Origin: Synergistaceae bacterium UBA5560 | Lineage (GTDB): Bacteria > Synergistota > Synergistia > Synergistales > Aminiphilaceae | NCBI GenBank assembly: GCA_002425685.1 | Contig: DIMS01000067.1 | Coordinates: forward strand, 9,998 to 30,341 | Reading direction: 5' to 3' | Length of the DNA stretch: 20,344 bases | Part shown: positions 7,390 through 15,088 of the stretch, piece after piece | Numbering within the stretch: position 1 is the first letter of the stretch | How the letters are laid out: every line of letters begins with the position of its first letter | Position numbers and translations under genes: made by a program | Notes under the pieces: generated by a model | The model's database searches: none | What the model was told of the DNA's origin: nothing | Seen by the model: the letters and a program-made list of their open reading frames with translations, nothing else

Positions 7390-9309
7390 ATGAAGGACGG
7401 ACGGAACGAGCGTGTTGTCTATGGCATCTCCCGGTTGACCGATTATGACATCTATCTGTTCCGGGAGGGCAACCACTGGAGTCTGCAGGACAAACTCGGT
7501 TCGCATCCCATGACGGTGGAGGGGAGTGAGGGCACGCTCTTCGCCGTTTGGGCGCCCAATGCGGAACGCGTAAGCGTTATGGGCGATTTTAACCGCTGGG
7601 ATTGTGGTGCACACCCTCTCGCGCCCCGGTGGGACAGCTCGGGAATCTGGGAGGGATTCGTGCCCGGAGTGGGTAAGGGATGCCTCTACAAATATCACGT
7701 CGACAACGGGGATTTCAGAGCGGAGAAGGGGGATCCCTTTGCTCTGTGGTGGGAAGAACCACCCCGGAGCGCTTCCGTCGTGTGGTCTCCCGAACATGTA
7801 TGGAACGATGGCATGTGGATGCGCGAGAGGGCTTCCCGAAATGCCCTCGACGCTCCGTTCTCCGTGTACGAAGTTCACCTTGGTTCCTGGCGGAGACGGT
7901 ACGGCGCTCTTCTGAGCTACAGAGATCTCGCGGAGGAGCTCGTTCCCTATGTTCGGGACATGGGATTCACCCATGTACAGTTTCTCCCGGTCATGGAGCA
8001 CCCTTTCTACGGATCCTGGGGATATCAGTGCATCGGCTATTTTGCTCCGTCGAGCAGATTCGGTACTCCCGAGGATTTCATGGCCCTGGTGGACAGATTC
8101 CACCAGGAGGGAGTCGGCGTCATTCTGGACTGGGTTCCCTCCCATTTTCCCGTGGACGGACACGGCCTGGGACTTTTCGATGGAACACACCTCTTCGAAT
8201 ACGCGGATCCGCGCAAGGGATTCCACCCAGACTGGAACAGTTACATTTTCGATTTCGGAAAAGGCGAAGTACGGAGTTTTCTCATCAGCAGCGCTCTCTT
8301 CTGGTTGGAGCGGTATCACGCTGACGGTCTTCGGGTCGATGCCGTGGCCTCCATGCTCTATCTCGATTACTCCCGGAAGGATGGGGAATGGGTTCCGAAC
8401 GAGTTCGGCGGCCGAGAAAACCTCGAGGCGCTTCAGTTTCTCCGAAGGCTCAACGAAGCCGTCTACGAACGAGTCCCCGAGGCCCAGACCATAGCGGAAG
8501 AGTCCACGGCGTGGCCGCTCGTCTCCCGCCCCACCTATGTGGGAGGGCTCGGGTTCGGTATGAAGTGGAACATGGGGTGGATGCACGACACGCTGTCCTA
8601 TTTTTCCAGGGATCCCATTTTCCGAAAATACCACCAGAATCAGCTCACGTTCAGTCTCATGTACGCCTTCACGGAGAATTTCTGCCTCTCCCTTTCTCAC
8701 GACGAAGTGGTGTACGGTAAACATTCCCTCTTCTCCAAGATGCCCGGAGACGACTGGCAGAAAGGAGCCGGTCTCCGGCTGCTCTTCGGCTACATGTTCG
8801 GCCACCCCGGCAAGAAGCTCCTTTTCATGGGAGGGGAGTTCGGTCAGTGGCAGGAATGGTACCACGAAGAGGGGTTACACTGGGAACTGCTGGGTTTTCG
8901 CCCCTTCGACGGCATTCTGCGTTGGGTCATGGACCTGAACTGGTACTATCGAAATAGGCCTTCGCTGTATCGCAGGGATTTCTCCTGGGAAGGCTTTCAG
9001 TGGGTGGATTTCACCGACACGGAGAGCTGCGTTCTGAGTTTTCTCCGCTGCGATGGTCCGGAGCGAACCCTTGTGGTGTGCAACATGACGCCCGTTCCGC
9101 GGTTCAATTACCGTCTCGGCGTTCCCGGAGGGGGCTTCTGGAGAGAAGCCCTCAACAGCGATGCCACCGAATACGGCGGAAGCGGCATCGGAAACACGGG
9201 GGGAATCACAGCGGAACCCATTCCCTGGCATGGGCAATCCATGTCGCTTTCCGTGGCTCTCCCTCCCCTCGGTGTTCTTTTCTTTGAAGGGAGTTCTTCC
9301 CATGCCTAG
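7390..9309 (+). CDS. glgB: 1,4-alpha-glucan branching enzyme
   Basis: Cytosolic GH13 enzyme that cuts alpha-1,4 glucan chains and rejoins them by alpha-1,6 links, making branches in glycogen. The 639-residue protein has an N-terminal CBM48/E-set domain (about 35-125, with FAVWAPNAERVSVMGDFNRW), then a TIM-barrel with DWVPSHF (247-253), the nucleophile D317 in GLRVDAVASMLYLDYSR, the acid glutamate in IAEEST (370-371) and the transition-state Asp438 in LSHDEVVYGK, all diagnostic of GlgB. It lacks the extra N-terminal module of the longest GlgB forms, as is common in bacteria. The start has GGGGGAGAG upstream. It overlaps malQ by 8 bases. No glycogen synthase, phosphorylase or ADP-glucose pyrophosphorylase gene lies in the window. 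Confidence 0.96.
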   Translation: MKDGRNERVVYGISRLTDYDIYLFREGNHWSLQDKLGSHPMTVEGSEGTLFAVWAPNAERVSVMGDFNRWDCGAHPLAPRWDSSGIWEGFVPGVGKGCLYKYHVDNGDFRAEKGDPFALWWEEPPRSASVVWSPEHVWNDGMWMRERASRNALDAPFSVYEVHLGSWRRRYGALLSYRDLAEELVPYVRDMGFTHVQFLPVMEHPFYGSWGYQCIGYFAPSSRFGTPEDFMALVDRFHQEGVGVILDWVPSHFPVDGHGLGLFDGTHLFEYADPRKGFHPDWNSYIFDFGKGEVRSFLISSALFWLERYHADGLRVDAVASMLYLDYSRKDGEWVPNEFGGRENLEALQFLRRLNEAVYERVPEAQTIAEESTAWPLVSRPTYVGGLGFGMKWNMGWMHDTLSYFSRDPIFRKYHQNQLTFSLMYAFTENFCLSLSHDEVVYGKHSLFSKMPGDDWQKGAGLRLLFGYMFGHPGKKLLFMGGEFGQWQEWYHEEGLHWELLGFRPFDGILRWVMDLNWYYRNRPSLYRRDFSWEGFQWVDFTDTESCVLSFLRCDGPERTLVVCNMTPVPRFNYRLGVPGGGFWREALNSDATEYGGSGIGNTGGITAEPIPWHGQSMSLSVALPPLGVLFFEGSSSHA

Positions 9310-10804
9310 AGAGGCAGGGGTTCTCCTGCATCTCTCCTCCCTGCCATCCTCCTGCGGCATCGGGGATCTTGGCCCGGGTGCGTATCGTTTTGTGGAATTC
9401 CTCGCCCGATCCGGCATGACTCTCTGGCAGATTCTCCCCTTCTGTCCCACCGAAGAGGGGCGCGGCAATTCACCCTACAGCGCGTCGTCGGCCTTTGCGG
9501 GAAACCCTCTCTTTATCAGCCTTGATTTTCTCGTGGGTATGGGTCTTCTCGAAACGTGCGACATCCTTCCTCCCGTTCCGTTTCGGGAGGATCGTGTGGA
9601 GTACGGAAAGGTGACGGCATGGAAAAACGCGGTGCTGGGCAAGGCTTTCGAGGCGGCGCTCCGCTCGTCCCAGCTTATGGGCGAGGTGGCGGGATTTCAC
9701 AAGGCCCAACGTCACTGGCTCGAGGATTATGCGCTTTTTTCCGTACTGAAGAAAGCCTATTCGGGGCAGCCCTGGACGTCCTGGCCCGAATCGTTGCGAA
9801 AAAGGGATCCCGCGGTGTTGGCGAAAGCCCGGAAGGAACTGTGGAGGAGTGTGGAGGAGGAGATTTTCCGGCAATATCTCTTCTTTCGGCAATGGGGTGC
9901 CTTGAAGAGCTTCTGCCGTGGAAAGGGCATCGAACTGCTGGGGGATCTTCCTATCTATGTGGACCACGACAGCGCGGATGTATGGGCTCACCAGAACCTC
10001 TTCGATCTCGACGGGGAGGGACATCCGAACTCCGTGGCGGGAGTGCCCCCCGATTATTTCAGCGAGACTGGACAACGATGGGGGAATCCACTTTTTCGTT
10101 GGGGGGAGAAACGAGAGGAACTCTTCTCCTGGTGGGAGGCTCGGGTGGCCCACCTTCTCTGTTGTTGCGACCGGATCCGGTTCGATCACTTCAGAGGATT
10201 CTTCGCCTTTTGGTCCATTCCGGGAACGGAACCCACGGCAGTGCGGGGAACGTGGAGGGCGGGGCCCGGCGAGTCACTCTTCCTGGCGCTGCGGGAGCGT
10301 TTCGGCAGGTTGCCTTTTGTGGCGGAGGATCTGGGTGTCATCACCGAGGATGTGCGTCGCGGCATGGAACGACTGGGGCTTCCAGGAATGCGGGTTCTTC
10401 TGTTTGCCTTTGCCGGGTTTGATGCCGAAAATCCCTATCTTCCCCACAACCATGACCGAAAAACCGTGGTCTATTCGGGGACCCACGACAACAACACTTC
10501 CCTGGGGTGGTTCGACCGGGAGGCGACGCCGGAGGAAAGAGAAGCCTTATCGGACTATCTGGGTTTCCCCCTCGGGAGAGAGGCTGTCGCAGCGGTTCTC
10601 CTCCGGATGGCGCTCAGTTCTGTGGCGGAAACGGCGATCCTTCCCATGCAGGATATCCTCGGGCTTGGCCGGGAGGCTCGTATGAACCGTCCCGGCACTG
10701 TCTCGAGGAATTGGGAATGGCGCGTACAAGGAGAACATCTTTCCCTTCCGGTGAGCGAAAGGCTGCGACGCTTCCTTCAGCTGTACGGAAGAGCTCGAAG
10801 GTGA
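9302..10804 (+). CDS. malQ: 4-alpha-glucanotransferase (amylomaltase)
   Basis: GH77 disproportionating enzyme that transfers alpha-1,4 glucan segments between maltodextrins in the cytosol. The 500-residue length is typical of bacterial amylomaltase. Diagnostic blocks are SPYSASSAFAGNP (58-69), GDLPIYVDHDSADVWAH (about 214-230), the nucleophile D295 in RFDHFRGF, acid E342 in VAEDLG and D396 in SGTHDNNT. The frame is open much further upstream, but the ATG at 9302 begins the family N-terminus (REAGVLLHLSSLPS) and has GAAGGGAG at 9286-9293. This start overlaps the glgB stop by 8 bases, so translation is probably coupled. With glgB it forms a two-gene unit for remodelling stored or imported alpha-glucan. 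Confidence 0.95.
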   Translation: MPREAGVLLHLSSLPSSCGIGDLGPGAYRFVEFLARSGMTLWQILPFCPTEEGRGNSPYSASSAFAGNPLFISLDFLVGMGLLETCDILPPVPFREDRVEYGKVTAWKNAVLGKAFEAALRSSQLMGEVAGFHKAQRHWLEDYALFSVLKKAYSGQPWTSWPESLRKRDPAVLAKARKELWRSVEEEIFRQYLFFRQWGALKSFCRGKGIELLGDLPIYVDHDSADVWAHQNLFDLDGEGHPNSVAGVPPDYFSETGQRWGNPLFRWGEKREELFSWWEARVAHLLCCCDRIRFDHFRGFFAFWSIPGTEPTAVRGTWRAGPGESLFLALRERFGRLPFVAEDLGVITEDVRRGMERLGLPGMRVLLFAFAGFDAENPYLPHNHDRKTVVYSGTHDNNTSLGWFDREATPEEREALSDYLGFPLGREAVAAVLLRMALSSVAETAILPMQDILGLGREARMNRPGTVSRNWEWRVQGEHLSLPVSERLRRFLQLYGRARR

Positions 10805-10846
10805 GCGAAGGTCGGCAGGAGCGGTTTCCCGTCGTGGGAGGTCCTG

Positions 10847-11593
10847 TCAGTCCTCCGTGCGTTTGGGCGACTCGGAGGAGGCGGAACGGAGTTCCTTCCG
10901 TTGCGGCGCGGGTACGGGGCCGGCCATTTCATTGAGGGTCACGAATCGGTATCCTTTTGCCTTGAGTGTGTCGATAATGCCGGGAAGTGCCTCGATAGTG
11001 GCCTCCACGCCGCTGTGAAGAAGGATGATGCCTCCGGGACCTGTTCTCGAGAGAATACGTTTCGTAATGTCTCCGGAGCTGATTCCGGTGCAGTCGGCGC
11101 CGTTGGCTGTCCAAAGCACGGTGGTCAGCCCGGATTTTCGTGCCACTTCAAGGACCGATGCGTCGTAGTTCCCTCCGGGAGGTCTGGCGAAACGGGGTGC
11201 CTTTCCGGTAATGGTCTTGAGGGTGCTGGAGCACATATCCCACTCGATATGGACATTCTCCGGAGGAAGCGAGAGCAGGTTGTTGTGGTAGTGGGTGTGA
11301 TTTCCCACGGTGTGTCCTTCCGCGAGCATCCTGCGGACGATTTCGGGGCTCACCGCGGCCATGCGGCCCACGACGAAGAAGGTGGCCTTCACACCTTTTT
11401 CCTGCAGAATGTCCAGAATGCGGTTCGTAAATCCCGGATGGGGTCCGTCGTCGATGGTGAGTGCCACATTTTTCGTGGAGATGTCGCCTCGTGCGATGAC
11501 AAGCGCTTGGGCTGTGCCCTCCTTGGGTGTGTGGAACGCACACCAGAAAAGGGCGACGGTAAGAACGAGAAGCAGATTCCGCAGTTTGCGCAT
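10847..11593 (-). CDS. exported polysaccharide deacetylase (NodB homology domain, CE4)
   Basis: Predicted metal-dependent deacetylase acting outside the cytoplasm, plausibly on peptidoglycan or another N-acetylated polysaccharide. The 248-residue product has an N-terminal signal or anchor segment (MRKLRNLLLVLTVALFWCAF) and a NodB domain: motif 1 TIDDGPHP (D48, D49), motif 2 HTHYH (metal-binding H99 and H103), motif 3 RPPGGNYD (137-144) and motif 5 ILLHSG (190-195). Motif 4, usually with an Asp and Trp, reads WTANGADCTG here. The tail after about 225 is polar and Pro/Ser-rich. The frame is open to an ATG at 11659, but a promoter overlaps that segment and AGGTGG at 11605-11610 serves the ATG at 11593. 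It is convergent with malQ and divergent from cheV. Confidence 0.9.
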   Translation of the reverse strand: MRKLRNLLLVLTVALFWCAFHTPKEGTAQALVIARGDISTKNVALTIDDGPHPGFTNRILDILQEKGVKATFFVVGRMAAVSPEIVRRMLAEGHTVGNHTHYHNNLLSLPPENVHIEWDMCSSTLKTITGKAPRFARPPGGNYDASVLEVARKSGLTTVLWTANGADCTGISSGDITKRILSRTGPGGIILLHSGVEATIEALPGIIDTLKAKGYRFVTLNEMAGPVPAPQRKELRSASSESPKRTED

Positions 11594-11637
11594 GAACGTG
11601 GGTACCACCTTTTCGGAAGTTTCGAAGCCTTTCAAAG

Positions 11638-11666
11638 AACATACGGACTCTTTGCCCATCCGTCAA
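11638..11666 (-). promoter_or_regulatory. candidate sigma-70 promoter for the polysaccharide deacetylase gene
   Basis: On the minus strand, TTGACG (11666-11661), a 17-base spacer and TATGTT (11643-11638). Transcription would begin near 11631, giving a leader of about 38 bases to the ATG at 11593. It also argues against the longer start at 11659, which would lie inside the promoter. Confidence 0.55.
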
Positions 11667-12036
11667 GATGGACTGTCGCGGAGCGGGGCGGGCGTGTCAC
11701 CTCTCCGGGTGGGGAACGGAAAGGTTTTGGGGATGTAAGCGAGGCGACGTCTTCGCGAATGAGAGAGCGTAACGCTTTCCATGCCTGAACGGAAAAGGTG
11801 ACGGAAGCAGCGGCGCGATCGTGCAAGGGATGGATCGAGGCTCCAAAATGTCGCGAATTTCGGGGAGTACGCAGCTCCTATGTCCCATGTTGCGAAAAAA
11901 GGGTATCATGGTGTCGGTACACGATTTCCCGAAGGCCTTTGGAAATGCTTTCCCATCAAGAGGAGATGTTCGCGCCCGGAACGAGGCGCCCCTGACTGAA
12001 GGGGTGATGTTTTCCGATGAACGACGGGTCTCCGTA

Positions 12037-12065
12037 TTGAGCGATTCACCAAGTTGGATTATAGT
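12037..12065 (+). promoter_or_regulatory. candidate sigma-70 promoter for cheV
   Basis: TTGAGC (12037-12042), a 17-base spacer and TATAGT (12060-12065). Transcription would start near 12072, about 31 bases before the preferred cheV ATG at 12103. It looks like a housekeeping promoter and not a flagellar sigma-28 one. Confidence 0.55.
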
Positions 12066-12102
12066 GTCCCAAGGGCTTGGAGAAGACGAACGGGGTGATC
12101 TC

Positions 12103-13005
12103 ATGAGGGACGAACGCATTCTTACCGAAGTGGGAACGAACGAATGGCAAGTGGTTGTCTTCCTCTTGGGAGATCAGAGTTTCGCGATCAACGTGGACAA
12201 AACGCGGGAGATTCTCCGATGGACGGGAGTACGTCCCGTCCCCAAGTCCCACGAGGCGATGCTGGGAATTACGACGGTACGAGGAGAAGTCATTCCCCTC
12301 ATTGATTTGGCGGCATTTCTCGGACATGTTCCTCAGGTTGAGCAGGAACAACGAAAGGTCATCGTCGCCGAATTCAACAAGATGAAGCTCGGTTTCGTCG
12401 TGGACGCGGTTGAGCGCATCTACCGCATCAATTCGGACGAGTTGGACGCCACGCTTTCTGGAACGTTTCTCGGTGAGAATGCGCTTTATGTCATCAAGCG
12501 GGAAGGACGGAACATCCTGCTTCTCGATTATGAGAGAATCGTTCAGGTGGTAAATCCCGTGCTCTCCGCCCAATTCCACGTGGATTCCCGCACGGCGAAG
12601 AACGTGGTGCAGGAAATCGGCGATCCGAACAAGTACAAGATTCTTGTCGCCGAGGATTCTCCGTTGATTCGGAAGCTCATCCAGGATGCCCTTGGCCAAG
12701 GCGGTTTCCACAACGTGGAGTTGGTGAGTCACGGAAAGGCGGCCATGGATCGTCTTTTGGACGAAGGAGAGTCCTTTCACCTCCTGATCACCGACATTGA
12801 GATGCCTAAGATGGACGGGCTCACACTGACCCGCAGGGTCAAGGAGGATGAACATCTTCGCCGGCTGCCCGTGATCGTTTTCTCTTCCATTATGGCCGAC
12901 GACATCAAGAGAAAGGCCGTTAGCGTCGGCGCGGACGCCCAGATCACCAAGCCGGAAATCGACATTCTTGTCGAAACGGTGTGCAGACTCCTTGTTCAGC
13001 GGTAA
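12103..13005 (+). CDS. cheV: chemotaxis coupling/response-regulator protein CheV
   Basis: Cytoplasmic scaffold that couples chemoreceptors to the CheA kinase through a CheW-like domain and adjusts signalling through a receiver domain. The 300-residue length is typical. CheW domain: about residues 15-155 (INVDKTREILRW, then IRGEVIPLIDL-like TVRGEVIPLIDLAAFLG). Receiver domain: about 177-300, with acidic E184/D185, phospho-acceptor D231 in LLITDIEMPKMDG, S261 and K283 in QITKPE, so all phosphotransfer residues are present. The frame is open from 11821, but GGGGTG at 12092-12097 and the promoter at 12037-12065 fix the start at 12103. A downstream gene follows after 25 bases. No cheA, receptor or flagellar gene lies in the window, so it acts with components encoded elsewhere. 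Confidence 0.93.
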   Translation: MRDERILTEVGTNEWQVVVFLLGDQSFAINVDKTREILRWTGVRPVPKSHEAMLGITTVRGEVIPLIDLAAFLGHVPQVEQEQRKVIVAEFNKMKLGFVVDAVERIYRINSDELDATLSGTFLGENALYVIKREGRNILLLDYERIVQVVNPVLSAQFHVDSRTAKNVVQEIGDPNKYKILVAEDSPLIRKLIQDALGQGGFHNVELVSHGKAAMDRLLDEGESFHLLITDIEMPKMDGLTLTRRVKEDEHLRRLPVIVFSSIMADDIKRKAVSVGADAQITKPEIDILVETVCRLLVQR

Positions 13006-13030
13006 GAGGAAGGGACACAGCGGAGTTCCC

Positions 13031-13708
13031 ATGGGCGTTCTTCCCTACTGGGACAGGGACGTGGACCTGGACATCGCGTCCTGGGTTTCTTACAGTCTGG
13101 ATTTCGCGCCCGTGTCCATCAATTCCATGTACAGCGAGCAGCTCCGCTCCATAGCCGCCTTTGCGCTCGAAGTGGGGAGCGAGTTCCTGTACCTCAAAAG
13201 TCTGCGGAGCGGTCGTGTGGGAACGCTGTTTCCGGACCATCTCATCGATCCCGAGCGCGATGGGGGGGGACGGCTCGGTTTTTCAATGGTATTCGGATAT
13301 TCGTCGATCATGGAGACGTTGACCCATCTTCTCGCCCAGGCCGTGCCGGGGCTGAAAGCAGGGTTGACTCTCTGCGGTGTCTGGGACCGCTTCATGTTGC
13401 TGGACGAGTGCAAGGTCATCGCTCTCGCGAGTGAGAATCCTTTTTTCGATGAGGAGCCCTTTCTGAATATGCTCACGGAAGTCTTGCAGAAGGCTGCGGG
13501 AAAGAACTCCTTCGCCGCATTTTTTGCCGAGCGTTTCGGTTACCGGAGGGGTGCGATTTCCTACGAGACCGACGACGTGACACAGCTCGCCATCTCTCAG
13601 CTCCTCTTCGATTTCGAGCTGGAGGAGACCAGAAAAATTGTCGGTCCCCTGCCTCAGGTGGCGTTGGAGGGTATCTTTCGAGGAACACAGGAGGACGCCT
13701 TCGCCTGA
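13031..13708 (+). CDS. unrecognised 225-aa protein encoded downstream of cheV
   Basis: I do not recognise this family. The 225-residue protein is acidic and soluble in character, without a signal peptide or membrane segment. It starts at an ATG with CGGAG 5 bases upstream, 25 bases after the cheV stop, and is followed by a hairpin terminator, so it is very likely the second gene of a cheV operon. The N-terminal part is rich in aromatic and aliphatic residues (YWDRDVDLDIASWVSYSL). A glycine stretch (DGGGRLGFSMVFGYSS) lies at about 77-92, followed by a probably helical C-terminal half. The CheC/CheX, CheD, CheW and receiver motifs I know are absent. Position suggests a chemotaxis link; that is inference only. 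Confidence 0.8.
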   Translation: MGVLPYWDRDVDLDIASWVSYSLDFAPVSINSMYSEQLRSIAAFALEVGSEFLYLKSLRSGRVGTLFPDHLIDPERDGGGRLGFSMVFGYSSIMETLTHLLAQAVPGLKAGLTLCGVWDRFMLLDECKVIALASENPFFDEEPFLNMLTEVLQKAAGKNSFAAFFAERFGYRRGAISYETDDVTQLAISQLLFDFELEETRKIVGPLPQVALEGIFRGTQEDAFA

Positions 13709-13769
13709 GGGGGAGCGGTTTTTCCGGAGGGCTTATGCGCTCTGCTTCCGTCAGTGAGTGTCGTACGCT

Positions 13770-13794
13770 ACGGCGGGGTATCCAGCCCCGCCGT
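13770..13794 (+). terminator. hairpin terminator after the cheV operon
   Basis: A perfect 9-bp GC-rich stem (ACGGCGGGG with CCCCGCCGT) around a 7-base loop, 61 bases after the stop of the gene downstream of cheV. It is followed by GTTGTTATG, a weak U-tract, so termination may be incomplete. Confidence 0.6.
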
Positions 13795-13823
13795 GTTGTT
13801 ATGAAGAAAACGAGGTGGCCTGC

Positions 13824-14330
13824 ATGGAAACGGAGACCGCAAAGAACGCATGTCGTGTCGTTTCCTCGATGTCCGGGGACGACCGTCCGGATTGGACGGA
13901 TTATTTCATGTCCATCGCGTCGGTTGTCGCTAGCAGGAGCACCTGCCTGCGGCGGCAGGTTGGGGCGGTGATCGTGCGGGGGCGGCACATCGTGAGCACC
14001 GGTTACAATGGAGCACCCAGAGGTGTTCGACACTGTACGGTTGTGGGGTGTCTTCGGGAGGAGCTCGGCGTTCCATCGGGCGAGCGCCACGAGATCTGCA
14101 GGGGGTCCCATGCGGAGATCAACGCCATCGTCCAGGCGGCGGCGACGGGGTCATCCACGGAGGGAGCGGAGCTGTACTGCACGCACGAACCCTGCAGTTT
14201 CTGCACCAAGGCGATCATCAACGCGGGGATCCACAGGATTGTCTTCGCCTCGCCCTATCCCGATCCTTTGGCGCGTACATTGCGCGAGGAAGCGGGTGTC
14301 GAGGTGGAACAGGTGCGGATCGAGGGATGA
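13824..14330 (+). CDS. dCMP deaminase family protein (ComEB-like zinc deaminase)
   Basis: Cytoplasmic zinc-dependent deaminase, most likely converting dCMP to dUMP for thymidylate synthesis. The 168-residue protein has the zinc/catalytic pair HAEINA (H96, E98) and PCSFC (C124, C127), plus the family's upstream substrate region TGYNGAPRG (59-67) and the extra cysteines of dCMP deaminases (C71, C76, C92). The frame is open from 13758, but GAGGTGG at 13812-13818 sits 5 bases before the ATG at 13824. It follows the hairpin at 13770-13794, so it may have its own weak promoter or depend on readthrough; none is clear. The HD-domain gene follows after 102 bases. Confidence 0.92.
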   Translation: METETAKNACRVVSSMSGDDRPDWTDYFMSIASVVASRSTCLRRQVGAVIVRGRHIVSTGYNGAPRGVRHCTVVGCLREELGVPSGERHEICRGSHAEINAIVQAAATGSSTEGAELYCTHEPCSFCTKAIINAGIHRIVFASPYPDPLARTLREEAGVEVEQVRIEG

Positions 14331-14432
14331 TGTTGCGTGCTCTTCCTTGGTTGCTTCTTTGCGTGGATCGATCTTGGGGGAGCGGTCGGAATCGGACAAG
14401 ACTGAAAGAAACACTGTTCAGGAGGATGAGCG

Positions 14433-15008
14433 ATGACAAAGGACAGGGAGCATGCGTTGACGTTGTTGAAACAGCACAACACAGAGGAGATGCACGTGAA
14501 ACACGCTCTTGCCGTGGAGGCGGCGATGCGGCATTTTGCGGTGAAATACGGGGAGGATCCCGACGCGTGGGGTGTGGTGGGACTGCTTCACGACATCGAT
14601 TGGGAGGAGACGATGGCTGACCCGCAGCGGCATACGGAGAAGGCTCTTCCGTGGCTGCGGGAGGCAGGGTACCCGGAGAGTGTTGTTCGTGCCGTGCGTT
14701 CGCATGCCTGGGGTCTCCTTCAGGAGGATGTGAAACCCGAGAGTCCTATGGAGAAGGTCCTGTATGCCATAGACGAACTGACGGGATTCGTGGTTGCCGT
14801 AGCTCTCGTGCGCCCCAGCAAATCTCTGGGCGACATGGAGGGAAAATCGGTGAAAAAGAAGTGGAAGGACAAGGCATTCGCTCGGGGTGTCGATCGCGAT
14901 GTTATTGCCAAGGGAGCGGAGCTGCTCGGTGTGTCGCTGGACTCGCTCATTGAGGAGGCGATCGTTGCCCTTCGTCCCGTGGCGAAAGAAATCGGATTGG
15001 AAGGATAG
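14433..15008 (+). CDS. HD-domain protein (HDIG-type predicted phosphohydrolase)
   Basis: Predicted metal-dependent phosphohydrolase of the HD superfamily, substrate unknown. The 191-residue protein keeps the HD ligands in order: H24, the H53-D54 pair in GLLHDIDWE, further histidines H67 and H91, and D114 in YAIDELTG. That spacing resembles small HDIG-type proteins annotated only as hydrolases. There is no membrane segment and no fused domain. The start follows AGGAGGA closely. It is the second gene after the dCMP deaminase, with 102 bases between and no obvious terminator; a nucleotide-related role is possible but not shown. Confidence 0.88.
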   Translation: MTKDREHALTLLKQHNTEEMHVKHALAVEAAMRHFAVKYGEDPDAWGVVGLLHDIDWEETMADPQRHTEKALPWLREAGYPESVVRAVRSHAWGLLQEDVKPESPMEKVLYAIDELTGFVVAVALVRPSKSLGDMEGKSVKKKWKDKAFARGVDRDVIAKGAELLGVSLDSLIEEAIVALRPVAKEIGLEG

Positions 15009-15026
15009 ACAAGCGCTCGCCTCTCC

Positions 15027-15068
15027 CAGGGAGGGGGCTGAGACAATCCCCTTGCTGCTCCCTCCCTG
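15027..15068 (+). terminator. hairpin between convergent genes (probable terminator)
   Basis: A 12-bp stem containing one G-T wobble (CAGGGAGGGGGC with GCTCCCTCCCTG) and an 18-base loop lies 18 bases after the HD gene stop and 20 bases before the end of the convergent gene. It has no strong T-tract on either side (TCGTTTCG on the plus strand), so efficiency is uncertain. Confidence 0.45.
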
Positions 15069-15088
15069 TCGTTTCGAACGAATGCCCT

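Larger units (their letters stand above)
11594..12102. other. divergent intergenic region between polysaccharide deacetylase and cheV
   Basis: 509 bases. The frames that cross it lack ribosome binding sites and protein-like composition, and the cheV frame is open through it only by chance. It carries a sigma-70-like promoter at each end, reading outward. The middle (about 11670-12030) shows short dyads such as AGCGT-A-ACGCT near 11767-11777, but no recognised RNA, operator or repeat. Confidence 0.6.

Noticed and set aside
7282..8865. 527-codon minus-strand frame opposite glgB
   Set aside because: Shadow of a clear branching enzyme gene; composition is not protein-like and there is no start signal.
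9161..9301. Extension of malQ upstream into glgB
   Set aside because: The family N-terminus begins at the ATG at 9302, which has its own ribosome binding site.
11821..12102. N-terminal extension of cheV to an upstream ATG
   Set aside because: No homology-like sequence in the extension; the ribosome binding site and the TTGAGC-17-TATAGT promoter support the start at 12103.
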